From: Amorphophallus konjac
Lineage: Eukaryota; Streptophyta; Magnoliopsida; Alismatales; Araceae
NCBI GenBank assembly: GCA_022559845.1
Contig: CM040126.1
Location: 50,028,458-50,092,457, forward strand
Direction of reading: 5' to 3'
Length of the DNA: 64,000 nucleotides
Both the position numbers and the translations under genes were made by a program. The notes under the pieces were generated by a model that was given only the letters and a program-made list of their open reading frames with translations, did not search any database and had not been told where the DNA came from. Of this stretch, positions 10,757-20,292 are shown one piece after another (within the stretch, counting starts at the first letter, position 1; the number at the start of each line of letters is the position of its first letter).

Positions 10757-11071
10757 ATGCCCATTCCTAGGGGATCCAACCCCATCTTTGCAACTATGGC
10801 CAACCCATACATCAGACCCGACCAAGGCAATCAGTCCGTGTCCGAGTACATTAGGGACTTCGAAGTGTACCGGTCAAGATGTGGTGTCGGGAAGGATAGC
10901 ATCGAGGCTAGAACTCAGTTCTGGAAAGGTTTGCAGCTTCACTTCCAATTTGAATTATTTTGCCGCCACGTGAAAACTTTGGGGCACTCCTATCAGGTCG
11001 CTCTAGAGGTCAAGCCATTCGAGTCACGGTTTGATGCTGCCCTATGGCGAGCAGATGCTGCCCTACGGTGA
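10757..11071 (+). pseudogene. C-terminal half of a Ty3-type Gag domain (B1)
   Basis: The segment SVSEYIRDFEVYRSRCG...RTQFWKGLQ...VALEVKPFE fits the second half of the Retrotrans_gag domain. Either the ATG at 10757 or the one at 10796 could start it; the Gag-like part begins only after 10796. The N-terminal half present in B2 is missing. The frame ends at TGA (11069-11071) inside a 21-bp triplicate repeat whose other copies read CGA or CGC, so the stop is a single transition. Beyond it the same frame stays open to 12070, through a Pro/Gln-rich linker into the unknown conserved domain. The protein was probably a Gag fusion. Confidence 0.75.
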
Positions 11072-11095
11072 GCAGATGCTGCCCTACGGCGCGCA
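11033..11095 (+). repeat. Three tandem 21-bp units inside the B1 frame
   Basis: Units at 11033-11053, 11054-11074 and 11075-11095 follow GATGCTGCCCTAyGGyGmGCA and encode DAAL[W/R]RA. The second unit holds the TGA at 11069-11071. The 7-codon period keeps the frame. Confidence 0.9.
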
Positions 11096-11257
11096 TCTAC
11101 CCATCAGCAGAGCGCTCAGCCGGTCGGCCAAGCACATGGACCTACGAGGCAGGACGCACTTGCCCCACGGCCTCACCCACCTCAGCCAGAGCTACCCGTA
11201 CCTCTAACGGGGAAGCTACACATAGCTGAGCCGTTTCTTAGTTGGCTCAAGATAGGC

Positions 11258-12070
11258 TTGGTCCCTAGACCGTCTTGCTATCCCTCCGTGGACCCAGCCC
11301 TCCCAATAGTCCCCATTAACTCCTTTCACACCACTTTCAGGTCTTTTTACTTCATAGAGAGTGTAAAGGATCTACTAAGGAGTTTAGAAAGTCAATGGGA
11401 GCTGACGTATACGTTGGCCTTAGGGTCTGACCAACCCTATACGCATAGCTACATGCTCCCAGCTTTGGGGTCTGTCACCTTGGTGTACACCTGGGGTCCT
11501 ATCACCACCGAGGTCCTATTGTTCTTCCCTATTTCCGATGAGCTAGATTTCACCCCCTCCTACGATATTGCCATACCAAGGGAGGAACCTTACCTCTTAC
11601 ATGAGATCCCTGTCCCACATATCACGATGAATGAAGGTGACCACCTACACCTTCAAGAACCCCACACGTGGGTCCATGTCATGGGGGAGTCCATCTCATG
11701 GGGTCATACCTTCTTTGACCCTTTTGACCCCTTCACTAGTGAACCTCCCGAGCTATCATTCTCGCTCTACTTCTTCCAAGGAGTCCACTATCACACCCCT
11801 TCCCCACGGGCCAAATCATCTACACCCACCAAGCCCGTTCACTGGCGAGATACACATAGGGGTGATGCGAATGATGCATTCAACTCTCTTGGCCCACCCA
11901 GACCTCCCAAATCCAAAGGGTCATCCATGCATGAGTGGTGCATTTCGGGATGTCTAGGAGTCCATGATTCTACAGACCTTTGGTTGCATCTAGTGTATGC
12001 ATGGCACACATTCGGATGTCCTGGTCCACCTTGCATATGTTTGGGTCAGACTAACCGTAGGTTTGTCTAG
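11258..12070 (+). CDS. Conserved unknown domain of element B (B1 copy)
   Basis: I do not recognise this protein. The frame is continuous with the Gag remnant (open from 11072); 11258 is the first ATG after the linker. Compared with 60024-60767 in B2 it is about half identical, with near-invariant blocks NSFHTTFRS, PALGS, TTEVLLF, EGDH, GHTFFDPFDPF, YHTPSPRA, KPVHW, WCI.GCLGV and HTFGCPGPP. In the block HTFFDPFDPF and in NSFHTTFRS the base differences between copies are all synonymous, which indicates past purifying selection. It is rich in Pro, His and aromatic residues, with no membrane segment, zinc knuckle, DTG protease or polymerase motif. A divergent Gag C-terminal (nucleocapsid-replacing) domain is one possibility. 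Confidence 0.7.
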   Translation: MVPRPSCYPSVDPALPIVPINSFHTTFRSFYFIESVKDLLRSLESQWELTYTLALGSDQPYTHSYMLPALGSVTLVYTWGPITTEVLLFFPISDELDFTPSYDIAIPREEPYLLHEIPVPHITMNEGDHLHLQEPHTWVHVMGESISWGHTFFDPFDPFTSEPPELSFSLYFFQGVHYHTPSPRAKSSTPTKPVHWRDTHRGDANDAFNSLGPPRPPKSKGSSMHEWCISGCLGVHDSTDLWLHLVYAWHTFGCPGPPCICLGQTNRRFV

Positions 12071-12527
12071 GGTCTTGTGTGAGTCCATGTTTTTCTTTCT
12101 TGTTGAGTGCATAGTGAGTCTGCATGCATTAAGTCAAGTCAGTCTCATGTCAGCTCGCGATGTTAGTCCCTTTCGAGTGCGAGGCAAGTCGGATCTATTG
12201 CGTACGTTGTAGACATGTCAGAATTTGGGATCGGCTCTACCTCAACATATCGGATCTAGTCACAAAAAGGTACCCAGCGGTGATTCCTAGTGAGTCTTCG
12301 AGCCGCCTCCTCCTTCTTTTGAGAGTGACCCCACCCCGGAGTGTCCACCTCTACCCTCATTCCCACAGCAGCGTGAGCATATCTAATCTATACGGGATGA
12401 GCAGGTGTCGAATACTTGGAGTGGAGCATACTCCGCGCTTCCAGGTTCGGTGACAGATCCGCAGGAGCTATACGAGCAACCGCACCCCTTACTCGACGGG
12501 GTCGAGTTCTTCTCACCCGGGGAGAAT
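12071..12527 (+). other. B1 3' internal region and polypurine tract
   Basis: This stretch is conserved with 60768-61169 of B2. It ends with CACCCGGGGAGAAT, which abuts the 3' LTR and is the likely polypurine tract. Just before it, both copies can be read as LLDGVEFF[S/P]PGEN followed by a stop at the LTR edge, perhaps a relic of the end of a lost pol gene. That reading is tentative. Confidence 0.55.
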
Positions 12528-13097
12528 TAATGGGAATCAACATCGGGCACTAACTTTTATTTTCGTATTTGTGTCCTTTAGTTTGCATTTATACCCTTGT
12601 ATTATTGGGTTTGCAATTGTAAGGCTTTATAAGCCAATTTGTTAGTCCTAGAAGTCCTTGGGTTTCTTTGCAAAAGGTCATGTAGGCCCTGTAGGACCCT
12701 CCACCCCTTCCTCATTGGTCCAAGTGACATCTTGGGGTCCATGTGGGGCTAGTCAAATGTCCTAGGTGGCTTCTAGAAGGGCTTGACCATTCAAGGGGAC
12801 AATTGGATTCAAAAGTCCAAGATCCCTCCTTGAAAGTCAAGGGGGCGCCCCCCTCCACTTAATGTATTTTAATTTTTATTTTTTTGACCACATGCGATTA
12901 AATGTGATGTCCCTTGTATACCCCATCCCCTAACCTAGATCTGAGGATAGTTAGGGTCATTTTGTATTTCATATAAATAGCTTGTGTTTTCCATTTTAGA
13001 AGAATTAATGAAGAAGAATTCTTGGAATATTGCAAAGCCCAAGGGCGCCCCCCTCTCTCCCCTCTCCTCTTGCAGCTGGATTGTTGCCTTCTAGGGT
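12528..13097 (+). repeat. 3' LTR of B1, left part
   Basis: It starts TAATGGGAATC where B2 starts TGATGGGGACATC. The U3 includes the TATA-like ATATAAATAG near 12971. It stops at the AGGGT target duplication of solo LTR D and resumes at 16394. Confidence 0.85.
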
Positions 13098-16000
13098 TGT
13101 AATGTCCCAGATTTTTTCGGATCCTCCATCATGGGTCCCGGATCTGGTTCTCGGAGTGTCTGACTCCGTTGTGTCGAAATTTCGTTTCGGACATCTTTCA
13201 TGTTCGGATCGGCATGATCCGGAGCTGTTTCGGAGGCCCGAAGCGTGTCCGCGGCTTTTCCGCGTGTGTTCTCTGATTCTCGGTGTGTGTTTCAGTAATT
13301 ACTTCAGAACCTCGTTGTGAGTGAACCGGGTTGTTCACCTGGGCACGGGTGGTACCATCGCGATCGGTGCATTACGAGGATCGCGAGAGTGTGATTTTCT
13401 ATTTTTTGGTATTTTTTTAGAATTTCTGGATTTTCTATTTAAACCCCCTCCCTTTTTCTCTCTCTCCCCTCTTATTTCTCTCTTCTCTCCCTCTCTCTTC
13501 TCACGCTCGCTCCTCTCTCCCCCTCTCTCCGGTGGCCGACCGGGCGGAGTGCAGGCGAGGCAGGGACGGCACGGGCGAGGATGGATGAGGATCGAGGCGG
13601 TGGAGGTGCGGTGAAGCTCGACCGTGGGTTCATGGATCGGCGAGGCTTCAACTGCATTTTCTTCGCGGATCGGCGAGCTCGGGGCGTGAAATCTTCGCTG
13701 CAGGTAGGGAGATGGACCCCTAGCTCGTGCTCTTTCCTTTCCGCGAGTTTCGTAGGCCGTGGTGAGCCGAGCGGGCTAATCGGGGCGATTTGGGGAAAAT
13801 CCATGATTTTGGGGAGTGAGTCGGATCTCTTGTTTTACGGCATTTTTAGCCGATCCAGGGGTTTAGATGCATGCCGAGGGGCTTGGGGATGGATTCCCCT
13901 TTGTTTCCCCATCACCCGGGGGTGATCGGGGCTTGGATCGGATTTTTGGGTTATTTCCCACCGTTTCGCTCTCGGACGGGTGTGACGGTCCTTCCAGTGA
14001 CCGACACAGCCTGTGACGCCCCAAGGTAGGTGCGTCACAGGGCCCGTTTAGCCAACTGGTGGTCTGTGGGTGTGACGGTCCCACGATAGACCGCCACGGC
14101 GCTGTGCCGCACCTGGGTTGGACCGTCATGGACGATCTGACCGTTGGCTTTCGTTCGTTGGTTTTGACCGTTCGGGGTCAAGGCCTATGACGCACCAAGG
14201 CTGGCGCGTCACAGCCTTGTAACGCCCCTGTGTGGGTGCGTCAGAGCGGACGCGTACCCACCTTGTAACGCACCTGAGTTGGTCTGTTACAGCTTGTGAG
14301 GCACCGAGCGGGACGCGTCACAATTGGTTTCATCTTGTCTTGTGACGCATCAGGGCTGGCGCGTTACAGACTGTAACGCAACAGGGCTGGGGCGTCAGGG
14401 ACTGTGACGCACCAGGGTAGGCGCGTCACACTCAACTTTGCACCGAGACTCTGACGTCCCTTTGTTGGTGCGTTAGAGTGGTTGTGATGGTCGAGGCTTG
14501 GACCGTTACAGACTGTGATGGCCCAAGCTTAGACCGTCAGGCTCTGTGTGGTGCCGAGATGAGTTTCGTGTTCTCTGCGATTGTTTCGCGTTGTGTCGGT
14601 CCCTAGTCGACCCGGTCGTGACCCAGTGGTCGACTTGCGGTCTTGTGAGTGCTCCAGACACCCGTGGGATTCTGTGTCCTTGTTTTGAGGGTGTCGGGAG
14701 GACCGTGCTACCTCGTTTAGCGTGCCCATGGGTTTGAGAGTCCAGGTGACTTCTCGCGTGTCGGGCTTTCGTGTTATGCTAGACCGAGTCACCCTGTGTC
14801 GGTGTGTGTGCGTTGGGGTCTCCCCCCCCCGCATGCCGTGTGTTTTCCTGGAAGATGATTCCCGAGTGGGCCATGTGTGTGGCCTGGGACTGTGAGTCCA
14901 GTTATCGGCGTGGCAACTTGTGCATTGCCCTGGGAATCATGCTTCTGTGCTTTCCGCGTGGGCTATGCTTGTGGCCTTGGACTGCGAGTCCAGTTGTCAG
15001 CCTGGGGTTGGAGAGTTCCCGCCTTTCCCTGAGAGTGGGATTTGGTTTGGCGGCTTGTGAGCTGCCTTAGGAACTACACTTCTGCGTTTCCTTTTGGACT
15101 CTGAGTCCCGTTTCTTCTCCGACTGTGGTCACCGTGCGACGGTGCTTGTACGTGGGACGGTCCCCGTACTTCGTCGGGTTCAGACGTTGTTTTCCGTTGA
15201 CTTGAGAGTCTACTCCGTAGTGACCCTCCACTAGTCGTAGCCTGCTTACACGCCTGTGGTCCCACCAGGGAGTGGTGGAAAGGCTACCCTTAGAGACAGT
15301 TTGTGGACCGATTTCCGTCGGGCCCCACGTCTTGTAGCCAGAGTCCGGCTGAGGGAAAAATCGGTGAGAGGGCCAGACCAGGGATGCGCGGTCTGTGTGT
15401 GCACACGTGGTTGGGGGCGGTTGGACCCACGTCGACGGGCGTGACCCCAGCTAGTCACTCGTTTGTGGTTACTTGTGCGGTGTTCGTGCCTTTGGTAGGA
15501 GCTACCACGTCAGGCAGTTCACCTGCGGTGCGGTGTAAGACATTAGGGGACGCTACCGATAGTGCTTCTAGTGGGAGGTACTCCTGTTCTGGACAGAGAG
15601 TGACAGACTGCTAGCTTCTGTGACTTTGACTTTCAGATTTTTGGTCGTGTTGATCGTTGAGTTTCGGTTGTCTCGCCGTGGCACGTGTGTCGGTTTTCAT
15701 GCCGTGAGACTGGTGCTAGTAGCTTTACCGAGATTGTGCATTGTTGTGCGGTACCCGTGACCAGGTGGTCAGGGTTGCACCTTGGACAGTGTGTCCAGGT
15801 TGGCCGTGTCTTGGGAGATAGGCCTCTACGACATGGTTGCCGTGGGTTTTTACTTCGGTAAGCGGTACTAGTGTAGTTCAGTAGCCTCGACCGTGAGATC
15901 GGGGTGTGTTTCTGGTACAGTAGGAGTAGCTGTAGTGCCGAGTTTTGACCGGCCACCGGTTCATTATTCCTGCTGTAGTTGTAGCCTTCCTTTCCGCTAC

Positions 16001-16393
16001 CGCCGTTGTTTCCGGTTGGGGCTCTGCGGGATCCCTGCTGAGTCTCTATTTTGGAGACTCATTCCCTGCTTTTCAGGTGTGGCGGTTCTTCCTCGAGGTT
16101 CGAGGGTGCGGTTCAGAGGTTCTCAGTTGCCAGCTCGTCAGGCCGAGTGTTCACTCGGCATGTGGTACGTCCTTACTGCTTTAGACTGTACTTTCTATTG
16201 GACTGGACTCTGTTGTAGCTGTAGTTGTTTCTTATTTCTGTTAATTGTTGAATTGTCCTGCTTTATTTCTTATTTCTTTGTGCCTCCACACTCCTTTTAG
16301 CCCTTCCGAGCCCTCCCAGCTCGTGGGCGGCGGTTCGAGTCTCGGGTTATCGGGTCTCTCTCGGTAATCGGATTCTCAGGTCGTTACAAGGGT
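13093..16393 (+). mobile_element. Solo LTR D with target duplication AGGGT
   Basis: The LTR occupies 13098-16388 (3291 bp), TGTAATGTCCC to GGTCGTTACA, with terminal inverted repeat TGTAA/TTACA. AGGGT is duplicated exactly at 13093-13097 and 16389-16393. No internal domain is present, so this is a product of LTR-LTR recombination. It belongs to the same LTR family as E (21389), H (39536) and J (45825): shared start and end, TATTTAAA near 13436, a pyrimidine-rich stretch after it, and the GTGTGCACACGTGGTTGGGG block near 15395. Small reading frames inside are not conserved between copies. Confidence 0.92.
13979..14545 (+). repeat. Palindrome array in solo LTR D
   Basis: About ten imperfect palindromes of 25-30 nt occur, with the consensus GTGACGCACCAGGG joined to TAGGCGCGTCAC. 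Examples are near 14187-14214, 14221-14246, 14342-14370, 14372-14394 and 14402-14430. Variants with GACGGTCC...GGACCGTC lie at both ends. The array is 540-1100 bases downstream of the TATA-like box, so it should be in the transcribed leader. A single GTCGACCC...GGTCGAC unit, the type found in H, lies just right of it (14606-14634). Confidence 0.8.
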
Positions 16394-17926
16394 GGATTCC
16401 CTACTATACTTGGTGGATTCCAAGTGTTCTATCTTCTCGGGGTGTGAAGCTCCGCCGCCGCCTTCTGTTCGTGCCCCATCGCACCACTGCCACCGTCGCC
16501 GGAGTTTTGTCCAACTCAGGACAACAAGCCACCTCTGGAATTTTTGCTCTCAACCTCGTGATCAGTTGGGTTCCAAATTTTCAGGGTGAGTTCCTAAGGT
16601 CCATCGCACGTCCCATAAAACATTTCCTATTTTTCAGCCTTCGTTTTCTATTTTTCCCATTTCGTGTTCCCCAGCCTTCCAGATCTGTCGATGTTCTGTT
16701 TTATGTCACTACAACTAAGTTCATCCAACGTTCAACCCCTTTCCCCATGTCTTAATGAGTTGAAACTTTTATTGGGGATTCTGTCCACCTAAGCCCTCTT
16801 CCACGAATTTTTTTGCGAATTTTGGATCTCGTTTACATTTTCTAAAAATCACTGTCAAATCCCAAATCAGTTCTGTCCCTGATGTCCAGATCCGACCACC
16901 TAGTGTTAGAAAATCCTTTTCCCATATCAAACCTCCACCATAAATTACAAAAAAAATATCCACGTCTTCCTTACTTTCCCCTCTCCAACTTTCATCAAGG
17001 ACCCAACACCCAGATCCAAAGTTTGAGTCACCGTCAATGAATGTTCTCAGTCAGATCTCAGTCTGCCTGGCCAGATCTGAGACTGAAAATAGTCATGTTC
17101 TAAATTCCACCATCACAAATACGGCACAATAAAATTCTTGGATCAACAGAGGATCAAAGTACTTCACGTTAGCTTTCCAACGACACTAGTTTCGCGCCGA
17201 TCCGACGACCGTGCTGGTTGCAGCAAATTTTGTCGCCGGAGCGCACAGGTTTGAAACAGAAGCTCAGGTCCGTGGACAGCAAGCTTCCACGTGACGGTCG
17301 GAGCCGCTTCGCCTTCCACAAGGCAATCTAGGGCGTCCCTCTCCTTGGGACCACCCCTCCAGTAGTTCTCATCGCAGCGGGATGCACCTCGCCCAGTTCA
17401 GAGATCCGAGCAGCACGTGGGCCCCACAGTAGCTGGCGCACACCACCATCGAAGCGGTCCAAATTACTGCCCGCCAACCCGAGCCCGCTACTCCCGGGTC
17501 CCACGTATAGCTCTTTACCTCCCTGCGTGGAGTGGGTAGAAATATTCACTTCTGTAATTCTTGATAATTGCTGTACCGAGAGTACGAGTTCGGCCGGGGT
17601 CGTCTTCCCTACGCCCGGAGCGTGGAGGTATCGTGCCCGCTCCTTCACTCGGCATTTGCTTTACTCGTATTTATTTGTATATGCAGCTGTGAGTGATAGG
17701 TTCCTAGCTCGTTATATTTTGATATATCATCGTTGCGAGAGAGAGAGCGAGACCTGTCCCGTGACCCGATCCGGACACGAGAGAGAGCCGATCACCCTAG
17801 CTCACTGCCGGTTTCTCAACCGCGCACGTCCGTACGCTTCCCTCGCTAAGGGACAATCGCGAGCTTGTCTAGAGTCCAAGGATCGCATATCAACTTGGAG
17901 TGGAGTCCGCTGTCTGTCACGCATCA
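16394..17926 (+). repeat. 3' LTR of B1, right part
   Basis: The sequence resumes the B LTR after the D insertion (compare 61760-63264) and ends CACGCATCA at 17926, where the pol gene of element E continues. It has no gene. Long pyrimidine-rich runs and the GAGAGAGAGCGAG tract near the end are shared with the other B LTRs. Confidence 0.88.
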
Positions 17927-18900
17927 GATTGCTTGATGCAGCGTGCCATGGTTTTCTCGCTTCAGTGGTCCTGGTTGATCGGCAGTGTCCGGAAGTGGAG
18001 GATATTCCGATTGTGTGCGAGTTTTCTGATATTTTTCCTGAGGAGTTGCCAGGGTTGCCACCGCAGCGGGAGATTGCTTTCGTAATTGAGGTGGTACCAG
18101 GTATGGCGCCTATGTCGAAGGCCCCTTACAGGATGGCACCGGCTGAGTTGAGGGAGTTAAAGGCGCAGTTGTAGGAGCTACTGGCCAAGGGGTACATTCA
18201 CCCCAGTTTTTCCCCTTGGGGTGCGCCCGTGTTGTTTGTGAAGAAGAAGGATGGTAGTCTGAGGTTGTGTATCGACTACCGGAAGTTGAACCAGGCGACT
18301 GTTAAGAACAAGTATCTATTGCCTTGGATTGATGACTTGTTTGATCAGCTTCAGTCGGCCCAAGTGTTTTCACGGATTGATTTGAGGTCGGGTTATTACC
18401 AACTGTGGATTCGAGAGTCTAACATTGAGAAGACAGCGTTCCGCTCGAGGTATGGGCATTATGAGTTCTTGGTGATGCCGTTTGGGCTCACCAATGCCCC
18501 CGCGGCGTTTATGGATTTGATGCATAGGGTGTTCAGTCCGTATCTAGACCAGTTCATGGTTGTGTTCGTGGATGACATCCTTGTGTATTCGTGGTCTGCT
18601 GAGGAGCATGTGCGTCATTTTAGGATGGTGTTGCAGACCTTGTGAGATCACCGGCTATATGCCAAGCTCAGCAAGTGTGAGTTCTGATTTCATGAAGTGC
18701 ACTTTTTGGGGCACGTGATTTTTGGTGACGGTGTTTCCGTGGATTCGGCCAAGGTCGAGGCTATGGTGCAATGGCCGAGGTCGAGTTCTGTCACGGAGAT
18801 TCGAAGCTTTTTGGGGCTTGCAGGCTATTATAGAAGATTCATCCAGCATTTTTTCTGCATTGCGACCCCGATGACCAGACTTACATGAAAAGAGGTGCCG
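17927..18900 (+). pseudogene. Reverse transcriptase region of element E
   Basis: The sequence begins in the protease-RT linker (GFLASVVL, then DIPIVCEFSDIFPEELPGL) and covers reverse transcriptase: [21 protein letters not shown] at about 18226-18288 and the catalytic FVDDIL near 18568. Stops are at 18172 (TAG), 18643 (TGA), 18685 (TGA) and 18886 (TGA). Each falls at a codon that is Gln, Arg or Trp in relatives, so each can be one transition. No indel is needed to follow the frame. Confidence 0.9.
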
Positions 18901-19386
18901 TTTGTCTAGACGGAGGAGTGTGAGCAGAGCTTCAGGGAGCTGAAGAGATTGCTCACTACCGCTCCGGTGTTAGTGTTACCTTCGGGATCGGAAGGTTTTG
19001 TGGTGTGTACGGATGCTTCCAGAATAGGTTTGGGTGCCGTGCTGATGCAACATGGTCGAGTTGTGGCGTAAGCATCCCGGCTGTTGAAGCCACATGAGGA
19101 GAATTACCCCACTCATGATCTTGAGTTGGCGGCGGTGATTTTCACCCTAAAGATCTAGAGGCATTATCTGTATGGTGAGAAGTTTGAGATTTTCACTGAC
19201 CATCAGAGTTTGCGGTATCTGTTTACCCAGAAATATCTTAACCTCAGGCAGAAAAGGTGGATGGAGTACATGAAGGATTATGATGTTACTCTATCGTATC
19301 AGCCTGGCAGGATGAATGTCGTGGCTGACGCCTTGAGTCGGAAGGTTGTGGTCAGTTAGATGTTGTTGAAGAAGTGGAGGTTATGA
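18901..19386 (+). pseudogene. RNase H region of element E
   Basis: The frame encodes an RNase H with VCTDASRIGLGAVLMQ and later [10 protein letters not shown] and ADALSRK, which is the usual end of this domain. Stops lie at 18907, 19069, 19156, 19357 and 19384. All but the TAA at 19069 (expected Tyr) can be single transitions from TGG, CAG or CGA. The frame matches the upstream reverse transcriptase. Confidence 0.88.
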
Positions 19387-19392
19387 GAGCAG

Positions 19393-20292
19393 GTGTCGGC
19401 CATGACTTTTAGGCTCAAGATCCCTCGGGACCAGGGTTCGGCTGTTCTTGTGACCCTGACTGTCACGCCAGCCATTCGTTGTCAGGTGACTGAGGCTCAG
19501 CGTCTAGACCCCGAGTTACCTCAAATTTTATCGATGGCTGAGGTGGAGTTTGGTGAGGATGGAGCTGTGAGGTTCGGAGGTAGGTTGTATGTCCCAGTCG
19601 AGGAGCAGGTGAGGCACACGGTGCTGCGTGAGGCTCATGGGAGTCGGTATGCCGTGCATCCCGGATCGGCGAAGATGTACCAGAATTCGAAAAGGTAGTT
19701 CTGGTGGCCTGATATGAAGAGAGATATTGCGGAGTTTGTGGCCAAGTGTTTGGTCTATCAACAGGTGAAGGCTGAACACTAGCGACCGGGTGGTACACTT
19801 CAGCCCTTGGAGATTCCCACGTGGAAGTGGGACCACGTGACCACTGATTTCATAGTTGGATTGCCGAGGACATCCAGTGAGCATGATAGTATTTGGTTAC
19901 TGGTGGATAGACTGACGAAGACGGCTCGGTTGTTGCCAATCAAGGTCAGTTGGAATGTGCATAAGTTGGCCCACTTGTATGTGGAGCAGATCATTCTGTT
20001 GCATGGAGTCCCTATCTCCATAGTGTCCGACCGTGATCCTCGCTTCACTTCGGGATTCTGGAGGAGCTTCCAGAGAGCTTTAGACACAGAGTTGGCTTTT
20101 AGCTCGGCGTCCCATCCTAAGTCGGACGGTCAGTCTGAGAGGACCATCCAGACTTTGGAGGATATGTTGAGGTCATGTTGCCTGGAGTGGCTAGGGAGTT
20201 GGACCCACCATTTGCCGTTAGTGGAGTTTGTCTACAACAACAGCTATCATTCGAGCATTAGTATGGCTCCATATGAGGCGTTATATGGGTGA
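19393..20292 (+). pseudogene. Integrase region of element E
   Basis: The zinc-binding part (HGSRYAVHPGSAKMYQ, then FWWPDMKRDIAEFV) is followed by the catalytic core with VDRLTKTARLLP, SDRDPRFTS and DGQSERTIQT, giving the D,D,E residues. The second CxxC cysteine of the zinc domain reads Tyr (CLVY), a likely G-to-A change. Stops are at 19696, 19780 and 20290, all explained by CAG-to-TAG or CGA-to-TGA. It continues in the same frame into the C-terminal part. Confidence 0.9.

Larger units (their letters stand above)
9851..17926 (+). mobile_element. Non-autonomous LTR element B1, interrupted by A and D
   Basis: B1 consists of the right part of its 5' LTR (9851-10449), an internal region of 2078 bp, and a 3' LTR split by solo LTR D (12528-13097 and 16394-17926; 2103 bp once D is excluded). 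It matches B2 (56778-63264) in LTRs, primer binding site, coding frame and polypurine tract. It lacks protease, reverse transcriptase and integrase, so it needs enzymes in trans. The LTR remnants at 9851 and 17327 differ at roughly 15% of sites by eye, so it is old. It lies inside the pol gene of chromovirus E. Confidence 0.88.

Noticed and set aside
13321..13925. ORFs of 97-114 codons downstream of a TATA-like box in solo LTR D
   Set aside because: The matching stretches of E, H and J do not keep these frames; base composition and pyrimidine runs explain them.
13979..14545. CRISPR-like array of repeats and spacers
   Set aside because: Units are degenerate palindromes with irregular spacing, the host is a plant nuclear genome, and there are no cas genes.
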